Shown one piece after another: positions 5,743-13,206 of a DNA stretch of 16,069 nt (the first letter of the stretch is position 1; every line of letters begins with the position of its first letter). Made by a program: the position numbers and the translations under genes. This DNA is from Thermoplasmata archaeon. Its GTDB lineage: Archaea; Thermoplasmatota; Thermoplasmata; Thermoplasmatales; Thermoplasmataceae. The stretch spans positions 1 to 16,069 of the forward strand of contig JAKAQT010000020.1 in NCBI GenBank assembly GCA_021819605.1. Direction: 5' to 3'. The notes under the pieces are model-generated. The model was not told where the DNA came from and made no database searches. It saw nothing but the letters and a program-made list of their open reading frames with translations.

Positions 5743-6262
5743 GTCAAGTATAATTTTCCCTCTTACACTTGGTCTCTCGGATGGCATTATCACCACACTG
5801 ATGCTCATTTCCAGAACCGTGATAGAGGGTAATTTTTCAGGGCTTGGCCTTGCATTCAGGGTGGCATTCGGGTCGGCATTCGTGGGAGGCTTCAGCTTTT
5901 TCATAGCTGAATATTCAAGGCTGCGCGGAGAAATATCACGAAGTTCCAGGCAGTTGATGCTGAGATCACCCAGTTATCTTATTAAGAGTAAGATTGGGAA
6001 GGACATACTGGTGGAATCTGTGGTCGGTACTGGAGCATCAATAATGAGCGGCTTTACTGGAGCAATGCTTCCACTCACCCTTGCCATTCTATTCCCCTCA
6101 CATGGTCTCATTGCAATATACCTGGCAGATGGAGCTATGGCCCTTCTGGGGGCAGGAATTGCCAAATCAGTTCATGGAAATTATATTTTCTGGATAATCA
6201 CTATGTTTGTTCTTGGAATTGTGGTTACGGTGCTTGGCAACTTTCTCAACCTTGTTTCCTGA
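5735..6262 (+). CDS. VIT1/CCC1-like membrane protein (putative Fe2+/Mn2+ transporter)
   Basis: The 175-residue integral membrane protein has about five helices (about 8-30, 38-62, 92-118, 122-143 and 150-172), matching the five-helix VIT1/CCC1 fold. The first helix carries the family's GLSDGIIT block with D16 inside the membrane, the counterpart of the conserved transport aspartate. The second ends in SFFIAEYSRLRGE, matching the usual (G/A)EY segment. The cytosolic metal-binding helices between helices 2 and 3 are short here (about 63-90), as in small archaeal members. These proteins move Fe2+ or Mn2+ out of the cytosol by proton antiport. It starts inside the end of the DUF211 gene, and the operon appears to end here, facing a convergent amrS. 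Substrate is inferred from family only. Confidence 0.75.
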   Translation: MNKSSIIFPLTLGLSDGIITTLMLISRTVIEGNFSGLGLAFRVAFGSAFVGGFSFFIAEYSRLRGEISRSSRQLMLRSPSYLIKSKIGKDILVESVVGTGASIMSGFTGAMLPLTLAILFPSHGLIAIYLADGAMALLGAGIAKSVHGNYIFWIITMFVLGIVVTVLGNFLNLVS

Positions 6263-6315
6263 CAATATGCTGGTTCAGGTCTATGAATCTGCTTAATGCC
6301 TTAAAACCTGATTTA

Positions 6316-7371
6316 TCAGGAAACTCCTCCGTGAGAAACTGCTGATTGTCTCATTGGATGATACTTTCCAGCAGCCACAGGAATTGGTGTATTGCAGACA
6401 GGGCATTTTCCGTCAGCCGTCAGGTTAACTGAGATGGTCTTCATGAAATCCCTCCTGATGATCAGTTCTCCACAGCTGGGGCAGTAGGTGTTTTGCTGAT
6501 CCATGCCCGGAATGTTCCCAATGTATGCATACTTTACACCGAGTTCCTTCGCCATTCTGTAATGCCTCATGAGCGTCTCGACCGGGGTTGAGGGGATGGT
6601 CATCCTGTAATCAGGATGGTACCTGAGGAAACTTATTGGAACTTCGTCACCCATAATTTCCATTACTCTGCGGATCATCTCTGCCGCCAGTTCCAGGTTA
6701 TCCCCAACCTCCGGAACAACAAGGTCTGTGATTTCCACATGAATCCCGGCATCCCTGAAAAGACGAATTGTGTCGTATATGAAGGAAGGATCAGGGACGG
6801 ACATGAATTTCCTGTAGAAATCCACAGAGGCATTCCCCTTGAAATCCACGGTTGCAAAGTCCAGGAACTCCGAGATCATGTCAATGGATTCAGGGGTTTC
6901 ATAACCATTTGTCACATATATATTGAAGAGGCCATTTCTGTGGGCTATCATGCCAACATCGTGTGCAAATTCTGTAAATATGGTTGGCTCATTATAGGTA
7001 TATGCTATACCTGCGCATCCCCTCTTCAAAGCATCCCTGACTATTTCATCAGGCCCCATTTCTATCCCGATCATTTCCCTTCTCTGGCTCATGTCATAGT
7101 TCTGGCAGAATTTGCACGCAAAATCACATCCGGATGTCCCAAATGAATAGATACGTGAGTTTGGATATGCATGGAGTACAGGTTTCTTCTCAATGGGATC
7201 AATGTTTATGGCGTAGGGAAGGCCGTATACGTCAAGAAAGAGGTCCTCTCCGCGGAACGTTCGCACACCACAGAATCCGGTCTGTCCCGGGTGGAGCCTG
7301 CAATATCTCCTGCAGGCAGTGCAGGTAATCGTTCCATCTGCATTTTTCCTGTAAAGGCTTGCTTTTTTCAT
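6316..7371 (-). CDS. amrS: AmmeMemoRadiSam system radical SAM enzyme
   Basis: This is a radical SAM protein of the AmrS/pyruvate formate-lyase-activase-like group. The iron-sulfur motif C-x3-C-x2-C is SGCDFACKFCQNYD (about residues 81-95). It is preceded by a four-cysteine N-terminal cluster (CTACRRYC...TGFC) and followed by YTYNEPTIFTEFA, YVTNGYETPE and the VDFKG segment typical of the family. The C-terminus has a zinc-ribbon pair, YCPSCG and KCPVCN. ATG 7371 (MKKASLYRK) is chosen because family members begin this way; in-frame GTGs at 7386 and 7383 are alternatives that would overlap the amrB stop by one base or lie directly behind it. It follows amrB on the same strand in one transcript. 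Its substrate is not established; AmrA and AmrB are its consistent partners. Confidence 0.9.
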   Translation of the reverse strand: MKKASLYRKNADGTITCTACRRYCRLHPGQTGFCGVRTFRGEDLFLDVYGLPYAINIDPIEKKPVLHAYPNSRIYSFGTSGCDFACKFCQNYDMSQRREMIGIEMGPDEIVRDALKRGCAGIAYTYNEPTIFTEFAHDVGMIAHRNGLFNIYVTNGYETPESIDMISEFLDFATVDFKGNASVDFYRKFMSVPDPSFIYDTIRLFRDAGIHVEITDLVVPEVGDNLELAAEMIRRVMEIMGDEVPISFLRYHPDYRMTIPSTPVETLMRHYRMAKELGVKYAYIGNIPGMDQQNTYCPSCGELIIRRDFMKTISVNLTADGKCPVCNTPIPVAAGKYHPMRQSAVSHGGVS

Positions 7372-7385
7372 GTTAACCCACACCA

Positions 7386-8210
7386 CTATTCCAGATAAGC
7401 CGCAATGGTAGAATAACCCACAACGCTGTAGCTTTCTCCCGATGTCTCATAGGATGTTGAGTAGTTCAGGACACGCATCCTGCCGCCAAGCTTCGCGGTC
7501 ACTGACATCAGGGTGGCAATGGCGCCATAACCGCATGCAGTGATGACATTCTGTTCAAGCGTTCGGTAGAATCTGTGAAGATCAAGGGATTCCACTGCAT
7601 CAAGAAGCATCCTGTCCTTTCTTCTGGCGGTTTCAAGCGGTTCATAATGTGTCAGGTCTGAAGATGCAATTATCATGGGAAGCTTCCCAAGAGATGAGAG
7701 GCCCTCCGACAGATTTGTGGCCATTTCCAGCCGCTGATCTCCCATTATGATTGGCACAAAGGTAAAGTCTCCATCAAACAGGTATTGAAGAAAAGGAAGC
7801 TGAACCTCAACGGAATGCTCCTTCCTGTGGGCTTTCTCGTCCAGCTTTGATCCCCGGACCAAGTTTCTTATATCTTCAGCCTCCCTGCCATTAACCAGGC
7901 ATCTTCCAAGGGGAGTTATCCATGCGCCTGCCGGATATATGGAAGTCTCGGGCGGATAAGATGAATGATTCGGGCCTATAATAACAAAATCCCTTGCAGA
8001 AGAGTTTTTCAAAAGGGAATATGCATATGCCGCCGTCTTGCCCGAATAGATGTAGCCTGCATGGGGAACAACTACGCCGATGAGCTTTTCCGGACTGACT
8101 GAAATCTGGGCCTGAACCAGGGATATCATGGAACTTATGGAATCCCGCAATTGTTCCGGGTCTGACGGATAGAAGGCGCCACTTACCGAGGGAGATCGAT
8201 CATCCAGCAT
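7386..8210 (-). CDS. amrB: AmmeMemoRadiSam system protein B (MEMO1 family)
   Basis: This is a 274-residue MEMO-family protein with the LigB-like dioxygenase fold. The residues that line the metal site of human MEMO1 have clear counterparts: H50 in VVPHAGYIYSG, H82 in GPNHSSY and C226 in ITACGYGA. The conserved blocks KEHSVEVQLPFLQ and SSDLTHYE are also present. The N-terminal SVSGAFYPSDPEQL is the usual family opening. ATG 8210 is leaderless-like, with a TTAAAAG box about 30 nt upstream. Its stop (7388-7386) touches the amrS region, so both genes are co-transcribed. Human MEMO1 has been linked to redox signalling and to copper or iron binding, but the archaeal role is unknown. Confidence 0.92.
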   Translation of the reverse strand: MLDDRSPSVSGAFYPSDPEQLRDSISSMISLVQAQISVSPEKLIGVVVPHAGYIYSGKTAAYAYSLLKNSSARDFVIIGPNHSSYPPETSIYPAGAWITPLGRCLVNGREAEDIRNLVRGSKLDEKAHRKEHSVEVQLPFLQYLFDGDFTFVPIIMGDQRLEMATNLSEGLSSLGKLPMIIASSDLTHYEPLETARRKDRMLLDAVESLDLHRFYRTLEQNVITACGYGAIATLMSVTAKLGGRMRVLNYSTSYETSGESYSVVGYSTIAAYLE

Positions 8211-8355
8211 ATGGAATAAATAAGCAATACTGGCTTTTAAGGATTGGTCTCAGCTGGATTTTATGAATTTCAACTTGAATGCAAATAAGATTGCAGCTGA
8301 ATACTGACAATCCACCAATCGGTAAAGTAGATTAAACTAATCCGCATGTGATTCT
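8211..8355. promoter_or_regulatory. divergent promoter between amrB and amrA
   Basis: This 145-bp spacer separates the amrB-amrS transcript (minus) from amrA (plus). TATA-like boxes are seen about 30 nt before amrB ATG 8210 (minus-strand CTTAAAAG, about 8237-8244) and about 25 nt before amrA ATG 8356 (GATTAAACTA, about 8330-8339). Both arms of one system are thus driven from one spacer. Confidence 0.5.
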
Positions 8356-8931
8356 ATGAACATGCAGGGTGATGTACCCGAGGAGTTTCTTGAAAATCTC
8401 AGTGAGGTTGACGGGGTCAAACTTAGAGACATAGCCATAACCGCCATCAGGTCAAGTCTATCCGGCATGGCATATCATCCGCGGATTGATGACACTGTGC
8501 TGAAGAAAAAAGCAGGGGTATTTGTAACGCTGAAGAACAGGGGGGAACTCAGGGGATGCATAGGCTACATATACCCTACATATGAGATCTGGGATGCCAC
8601 AAGGAGGGCTGCTGTTCTGGCTGCCTCTGAAGACCCAAGATTCAGGTCAGTGTCAAAATCTGAACTGGATAACATTGAAGTTGAGATCACTGTGCTCGGC
8701 TCCATGGAGCCCATGAAGTCCAAGGACATCCAGAACCTTAAGATAGGCAAGGAAGGGCTGATGGTTGTGAGCCCGGTAACCTCAGGCATACTGCTCCCGC
8801 AGGTTGCCACGGAGAACGGCTTTGGCCCTCTCGAATTTCTTGAGGCTACCTGTGAGAAGGCTGGACTCAGCCCCAATGCATGGAAGGATTCCTCAGTATC
8901 CATCTATAAATTTTCAGCAGTTGTCCTTTAA
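8356..8931 (+). CDS. amrA: AmmeMemoRadiSam system protein A (AMMECR1 family)
   Basis: The 191-residue protein is an AMMECR1-domain protein. The family signature LRGCIGY (residues 65-71) is preceded by GVFVTLKNRGEL, the usual strand before it. Later conserved parts are AAVLAASEDPRF, VEITVLGSMEPM, LMVVSPVTSGILLPQVATE and EFLEATCEKAGL, and the length is that of the family. An in-frame ATG at 8362 is a minor start alternative. It completes the AmmeMemoRadiSam trio with the divergent amrB and amrS. AMMECR1 is nearly universal in archaea and eukaryotes, and its activity is not settled; a role with the radical SAM partner is inferred from co-occurrence. Confidence 0.92.
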   Translation: MNMQGDVPEEFLENLSEVDGVKLRDIAITAIRSSLSGMAYHPRIDDTVLKKKAGVFVTLKNRGELRGCIGYIYPTYEIWDATRRAAVLAASEDPRFRSVSKSELDNIEVEITVLGSMEPMKSKDIQNLKIGKEGLMVVSPVTSGILLPQVATENGFGPLEFLEATCEKAGLSPNAWKDSSVSIYKFSAVVL

Positions 8932-9039
8932 CATCCGTATTGATGAGGCATTCGCTTAACCGGCAATGATTTTTTGCTGTCTCTGGGAGGCAGCCCCAAC
9001 AAGAATTATTTATTATATCCTTTTCACTCTCCACACTGT
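8932..9039 (+). promoter_or_regulatory. terminator-like T run and promoter of the epimerase gene
   Basis: A six-base T run at 8970-8975 may end the amrA transcript. AATTATTTATTATATCC at 9004-9020 contains a TATA box centred about 27 nt before ATG 9040. This argues that ATG 9040 is the transcription and translation start, rather than the in-frame TTG at 8974. Confidence 0.5.
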
Positions 9040-9951
9040 ATGAAGAACAAGACAGTTATAGTGACCGGCGGTGCGGGTTTCATAGGAACGAACCTGGTGG
9101 AAAAGCTTGTTAACGACAATGAGGTAATAGTAATAGATAATCTCCACACTGGATCAAACCAGAACCTGAAAGAGTTTGAATCAGAGAACCTGAAAGTTAT
9201 CAACGATGACGCAAAATCCATCGCCAGGCTTGATGTGGATGCCGATACGGTTTTTCATTTGGGATTTTATTCTGCATCACCCATGTACAGGGACAACCCA
9301 ATGCTTGTATCGGAGGTTGTTGCCGGCATGACTGCGGTCCTCGAATACGCAAAGGAACATGGTTCTGGCGTGGTTTTCTCATCCACATCATCAATATACA
9401 ATGGTGTCAAGCCGCCACACAGGGAAGACATAATACCTGATGTCACCGATCTCTACACAGAAGGAAGGATTGCTTCCGAGAGGCTCGGGCTTCTTTACCA
9501 GAAACTTTATGGAGTCAATGTGTCTGCAATGCGCTTCTTTTCAGTTTACGGTTACCACGAACAGTCCAAGGGAGGCTATGCCAACCTTGCAACGCAGTTC
9601 CTCTGGGCAATGAAGAAAAATGAGGCACCCGTCATTTATGGGAATGGCGAACAGAGAAGGGATTTCATCTTCGCAGGAGATGTTGCAGATGCTCTGATCA
9701 AGGCAGCGGACATTAAGGGCTTTGAGATATTCAATGTGGGCTACGGAAAGAATTACAGCCTCAATGAGCTTGTTGAAAAACTTAACAGGATGCTGGGTAA
9801 GAACATCAAGCCTGAATACATACCCATGCCGGTTAAGAACTACGTCATGGAGACGCTTGCCGACACGACTAAGATGAAGAGCAAACTGGGATTCACTCCA
9901 AAAATTGCACTTGACCAGGGTCTTGAGCTCATCAACCGTTACTACAAATGA
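9040..9951 (+). CDS. NAD(P)-dependent sugar epimerase/dehydratase (extended SDR)
   Basis: This 303-residue protein is of the UDP-glucose 4-epimerase-like extended SDR family. The Rossmann motif GGAGFIG is at 10-16 and the acidic cofactor-binding strand is VIVIDNLHTGSN. A Ser/Thr-rich catalytic strand, FSSTSSIYNG, is at 113-122, and RFFSVYGYHEQ, RRDFIFAGDVADALI and FNVGYGKNYS are later landmarks. The catalytic YxxxK appears as Y139-TEG-R143, so the usual lysine is arginine (AGG at 9466-9468). The ATG 9040 start is supported by the family N-terminus and by a TATA box about 27 nt upstream. It is followed after 15 bp by a sugar GHMP kinase, so both probably serve a nucleotide-sugar or surface-glycan pathway. 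The exact substrate cannot be told. Confidence 0.85.
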   Translation: MKNKTVIVTGGAGFIGTNLVEKLVNDNEVIVIDNLHTGSNQNLKEFESENLKVINDDAKSIARLDVDADTVFHLGFYSASPMYRDNPMLVSEVVAGMTAVLEYAKEHGSGVVFSSTSSIYNGVKPPHREDIIPDVTDLYTEGRIASERLGLLYQKLYGVNVSAMRFFSVYGYHEQSKGGYANLATQFLWAMKKNEAPVIYGNGEQRRDFIFAGDVADALIKAADIKGFEIFNVGYGKNYSLNELVEKLNRMLGKNIKPEYIPMPVKNYVMETLADTTKMKSKLGFTPKIALDQGLELINRYYK

Positions 9952-9966
9952 TCTTGAGGTGGTTCG

Positions 9967-10986
9967 TTGGCTGAATCTGGAGTGCAGGCTTCCGGAGGAA
10001 AGAGAAGGATGATAATGTCAAGAACCCCTCTCCGGATTACTTTTGTGGGAGGGGGCACTGACATACCTTCTTATTATCGTGAGCATGGACCCGGGGCTGT
10101 GGTTTCTGCTTCCATAAACAAATACATATACGTGATTGTCAACAAGAAGTTTGATTCCCGTATCCGTGTCAGTTACTCAGTAACTGAGATGGTTGACCGT
10201 GTTGACCAGATAAAACATCCCACAGTTCGTGAGGCGCTGAAGCTTTTGAACATTGAGGGTGGCATTGAAATCGTCAGCATATCAGACATACCCTCAAGGG
10301 GCACCGGCCTGGGATCAAGCAGCACTTTCATAGTGGGCCTCCTCAATGCTCTGCATGCATACCTGGGTGAACATGCCTCTCCAAAGCAGCTTGCAGAGGA
10401 AGCTGTAAAAATTGAAAGGGAGATTCTGGGTGAACCGGGTGGAAAGCAGGATCAGTATATGGCCGCATATGGGGGCATACAGCTAATGGAATTCTACCCG
10501 GATGAACGTGTTGAGGTCAAGCCCGTCATAATGAGCGAGGAAAGCAGGAATAAGCTGGAGAGATCGCTGCTTCTCTTCTATACCGGCAGGGAACGGAGCT
10601 CCACCGACATACACCGAAACCAGGCCAGGGATGTTGAGGTCAAGGTTTCCAGCTATGATAGAATGAAGGACCTGGCATATCAGACGTTTCAGGCCATGTC
10701 TTCAGGCAATATGGATGATGTCGGGAGACTCATGCACGTCAACTGGGTGGAGAAGAAATCCCTCGCAGCCGGGATTACGGACACGTGGATTGATTCACTC
10801 TACGGCTCTGCAATGGAAAACGGTGCAATTGGCGGAAAAATGATAGGTGCTGGCGGTGGCGGTTTCATGCTGGTCTATTCGGATGAATCCAGGCAGGAAG
10901 GGATATGCAAAGCTCTTGACCCTTTGAAACGGGAGGATTTCCGAATAGAGTACCAGGGCAGCAGGATAGTTTTTGTTGGAGATTAG
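9967..10986 (+). CDS. GHMP family sugar kinase (heptose 7-phosphate kinase-like)
   Basis: The 339-residue protein has all GHMP motifs: SRTPLRITFVGGGTDIPSYY (about 18-37), the phosphate loop RGTGLGSSST (111-120), the catalytic aspartate in GGKQDQYMAAYGG (D162), and motif 3, GKMIGAGGGG (290-299). The GGGTDIPSYY opening is typical of D-glycero-D-manno-heptose 7-phosphate kinases and close fucose/sugar-1-phosphate kinases rather than mevalonate or galactose kinases. TTG 9967 has GAGGTGG four bases upstream. ATG 10009 (MIMSRTPLRI, with purine-rich GGAGGAAAGAGAAGG before it) is equally plausible and gives the more usual family length. Downstream of the SDR epimerase in one operon. No nucleotidyltransferase or isomerase of the heptose pathway lies in the window. 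Confidence 0.85.
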   Translation: MAESGVQASGGKRRMIMSRTPLRITFVGGGTDIPSYYREHGPGAVVSASINKYIYVIVNKKFDSRIRVSYSVTEMVDRVDQIKHPTVREALKLLNIEGGIEIVSISDIPSRGTGLGSSSTFIVGLLNALHAYLGEHASPKQLAEEAVKIEREILGEPGGKQDQYMAAYGGIQLMEFYPDERVEVKPVIMSEESRNKLERSLLLFYTGRERSSTDIHRNQARDVEVKVSSYDRMKDLAYQTFQAMSSGNMDDVGRLMHVNWVEKKSLAAGITDTWIDSLYGSAMENGAIGGKMIGAGGGGFMLVYSDESRQEGICKALDPLKREDFRIEYQGSRIVFVGD

Positions 10987-11123
10987 CCCAACCAAACCGC
11001 AGATCGCCGTTGGTGAAAAAGCAGGAACCACTGTCATGGAGCCGACTTTTGCGGCGCAATTACATTGATTTTCTGCGCAACAATAATTCAACACATTCAT
11101 AAACGAAATTGCCATAATCTTAC

Positions 11124-11678
11124 ATGGACTGGCATGGACACGATTATGGCCATATGCACAGAAGGAGATCTTCATTTCTTGACGTTGACAGGATTCTCAA
11201 ATCATTAGATCCCTTTGCGGACGATATTGTTATAGATCTGGGCAGCGGCGATGGTATGTTCTCGCTGAAGCTTGCAGCCATTGTCAGGGACGTCTATCCC
11301 ATTGATGTCAATGAGGAGGGCCACAGGGTTGTTCAGGAGGCTGTCACGAAGGATGGTCACAAGAATATACATCCTGTTATTGCTGATGTCTGCAGCGGAA
11401 TTCCGGTAAGCGGCTTCACTTCAGTTCTCATGGTCACCAGCTTCCACGATTTTGCGTGTCGAGACGAACTTCTGGAGGATATCAAGAAGAAATCATCCGG
11501 AAAACTGAAGATAGCAATAGCCGAATTCAAGAAGGATGCTACGGAGATGGGGCCACCACTCAGCATAAGGATATCAAGGGAAGATCTGGACAGGATCTTT
11601 GCCGGGCATGGTTTCAAATCTGTCTATTACGATGAAATGGGGCCGCTGTATATCAACAGATATGAACTTATCCAGTAA
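11124..11678 (+). CDS. class I SAM-dependent methyltransferase
   Basis: The 184-residue protein has a Rossmann methyltransferase core: motif I VIDLGSGDGMFS (36-47), the acid of motif II in YPIDVNEE (D61), and a motif IV-like strand, SVLMVTSFHDF. The N-terminus is unusually histidine-rich (MDWHGHDYGHMHRRR), which could bind metal and is common in small UbiE-like archaeal methyltransferases. The C-terminal half (LKIAIAEFKKDATEMGPPLS) follows the UbiE/arsenite-methyltransferase pattern, where the enzyme reports to small molecules rather than DNA. ATG 11124 has a TATA-like CATAAACG about 25 nt upstream. It is convergent with the next gene. Substrate unknown. Confidence 0.82.
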   Translation: MDWHGHDYGHMHRRRSSFLDVDRILKSLDPFADDIVIDLGSGDGMFSLKLAAIVRDVYPIDVNEEGHRVVQEAVTKDGHKNIHPVIADVCSGIPVSGFTSVLMVTSFHDFACRDELLEDIKKKSSGKLKIAIAEFKKDATEMGPPLSIRISREDLDRIFAGHGFKSVYYDEMGPLYINRYELIQ

Positions 11679-11697
11679 GGCAGGAAATGAAGAGAAA

Positions 11698-12042
11698 TCA
11701 AAAATACCAGTGTGATACGCTTGATGCCTGAACGTATGTTACACCAAAGATGTTCTTCTGGCTTACTGTGCCATGAACAAGCACATTCTGGCCCACAGCC
11801 GGCAGTGTTCCATTCCATAAGACCATAACGGAACTGTTCCCCTGGTTGAGTTCAAACCCGCTGAAAGTCAGCAGAGAAATTCTGGATGATACGTTGCCAT
11901 AAAGATATACTGTACTGTCCGGCTTCAGATCCTTGATGTTTGCTGAAACGGCATATGGAAACACCCCGTATGCCACCACTGCAACAACTATCACAACAGT
12001 GACGGCAAGGACAACATTCCGCAATCCGTGTCCAGATTTCAC
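11698..12042 (-). CDS. membrane-anchored OB-fold protein, CcmE-like
   Basis: The 114-residue protein has one N-terminal membrane anchor or signal helix (about 9-28: VVLAVTVVIVVAVVAYGVF) and an extracytoplasmic part of about 80 residues rich in strands. The patterns VYLYGNVSSR, GNSSVMVLWNGTLPAVGQNV and LVHGTVSQKNIFGVTYVQAS are those of CcmE-type OB folds, which in cytochrome c maturation pass haem to apocytochrome. The haem-binding histidine of true CcmE (in the VLAKHDE-like motif) is not seen; the C-terminal SSVSHWYF has a single His. No other ccm gene is nearby, so the function may be unrelated to haem. The start is GTG 12042 with a TATA-like TTTTTATC about 25 nt upstream. Confidence 0.6.
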   Translation of the reverse strand: MKSGHGLRNVVLAVTVVIVVAVVAYGVFPYAVSANIKDLKPDSTVYLYGNVSSRISLLTFSGFELNQGNSSVMVLWNGTLPAVGQNVLVHGTVSQKNIFGVTYVQASSVSHWYF

Positions 12043-12089
12043 CTTATCCCATCTGCATGATTGATAAAAAGATTTTGGGTCAGGGAGAT

Positions 12090-12479
12090 TTAGACCTTCT
12101 CCAACAGTCGGGTAAGTTCATCCTCGTATTTTCTCGCGACTGATGGATCAGCAGAGAGATAATCAGCGGACTGCCTGGATACCCTGGCAAGCATGAGTTC
12201 AGTGACACCATTTCTCTCATCAATAACAATCTTGCATGGGAGGAACAGGCCATATTCCTCGTTAATTCCGATCATTTCCCTGGCAGCGGCTGGTTTGCAA
12301 ACTTCCAGTATGTAATAGGGGTGAAATTCATCAGAGAAATTCTTTCTCATTATCTCCTGCATGTCCACGTAGGAGAGAAGAACAAAGCCTATTTCCTTGA
12401 CCATGGAAGATATCCTGGCAAAGCACTTGTCGGCACTGATCTTCACGGTCCTGTGATAACTGTAATCATTCATGGTCAT
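12090..12479 (-). CDS. DUF302 domain protein
   Basis: The 129-residue product is a DUF302 protein. The N-terminus VKISADKCFARISSMVKEIG, the FHPYYILEVCKPAAAREMIG block and YGLFLPCKIVIDE follow the family pattern (P-Y-x-I-L-x-x-C-N/K-P then G-L-x-L-P-C). The two cysteines C-K-P and P-C-K are conserved in many members. ATG 12479 is chosen because GAGG (12489-12486) lies six bases before it; ATG 12491 (MRKYMTMND) and ATG 12473 are other in-frame choices. It is the second gene of a leftward operon, 24-36 bp after an AhpD-like gene, and both carry redox-type cysteines, suggesting a shared oxidative-stress or disulfide role. DUF302 function is otherwise unknown. Confidence 0.85.
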   Translation of the reverse strand: MTMNDYSYHRTVKISADKCFARISSMVKEIGFVLLSYVDMQEIMRKNFSDEFHPYYILEVCKPAAAREMIGINEEYGLFLPCKIVIDERNGVTELMLARVSRQSADYLSADPSVARKYEDELTRLLEKV

Positions 12480-12515
12480 GTATTTCCTCATTGAATTAAT
12501 AATTTGATTTTGGAA

Positions 12516-12854
12516 TTACAGCTTTGAAAAAGATTCTATGGCATCGTGCACCAGTGACATATGCATAAGTGCCGGTGCACCTCCCATAAGTACGGCAACA
12601 TATGATGCCTCAATAATTTCCTCTACAGTTGCCCCCATGTCCATCGCCATCTTTGTATGGTACGTTATGCACCACTCGCAGGTACCGGTGAGGGAAGTAG
12701 CTATTGCAATCAGTTCCTTTGTCTTGGAACTCAGACTTCCCGGTGAAATTACGGCCCTGTTGAAATCTATGAATGCTTTCTGAATATCCGGCTTTATATT
12801 TCCGGCGTATCCCATTGTTTCTGACACCTGTTTCAAAAGTTCGATGGAACCCAT
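12516..12854 (-). CDS. AhpD-like/carboxymuconolactone decarboxylase family protein
   Basis: The 112-residue all-helical protein has the AhpD redox motif T-C59-E-W-C62-x3-H66 (GTCEWCITYHTKMAM), followed by the GATVEEIIEASYVAVLMGGAPALM helix pair typical of the carboxymuconolactone decarboxylase fold. A CxxC with a histidine four residues later matches peroxidase-like alkylhydroperoxidase members rather than true decarboxylases. ATG 12854 has TTACAAATTAAGG about 20-30 nt upstream on the minus strand, consistent with leaderless expression. It heads a two-gene unit with the DUF302 gene. The likely role is in peroxide or disulfide metabolism; substrate and electron donor are unknown. Confidence 0.88.
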   Translation of the reverse strand: MGSIELLKQVSETMGYAGNIKPDIQKAFIDFNRAVISPGSLSSKTKELIAIATSLTGTCEWCITYHTKMAMDMGATVEEIIEASYVAVLMGGAPALMHMSLVHDAIESFSKL

Positions 12855-13206
12855 AATGCTTCCTGACCTTAATTTGTAACCCGATTTATGTTTTGGTATA
12901 GGTGCAAAAAATGTGAAATAATGTTCACTTTATAATTATAGAATAATCTATCTTGATAATTTGTTGATTTCATGCGATATGATAAATCAATGCAATGTTA
13001 TTCTTAAACACTACAAATTTACATTTTAAGCGTTCAGGTCATTTTAATGAATGTAAATGAAACATTGATAAAAGGCTTTTATATTTCTAGAGTGATAATT
13101 TAACTGTTAGGATATTTTGTATAAGTCGCATGATTAGCTACATATATTAAATTGTTTTCATGTGAATTTTAACAAAATTTATAAGATATTGCGGCTAATG
13201 AATATC
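12855..13206. other. AT-rich intergenic region
   Basis: No gene is seen. The region separates the divergent AhpD-like and permease genes. It holds the TATA-like box of the AhpD-like gene (about 12873-12885, minus), an inverted repeat TTGATTT/AAATCAA (12964-12970 and 12984-12990, 13-bp spacer), and a smaller one, AATGT/ACATT, at 13050-13066. A TATA box, ATTTATAAG (13177-13185), lies 26 nt before the permease ATG 13207. Confidence 0.5.
12964..12990. promoter_or_regulatory. inverted repeat TTGATTT-N13-AAATCAA
   Basis: Perfect seven-base arms at 12964-12970 and 12984-12990 flank a 13-base spacer. They lie in the divergent spacer between the AhpD-like and permease genes. An operator is possible, but AT-rich DNA gives such repeats by chance fairly often. 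Confidence 0.3.

Noticed and set aside
6616..7146. 176-codon plus-strand ORF opposite amrS
   Set aside because: It is a shadow of the strongly supported amrS frame; it has no family features and no start signals.
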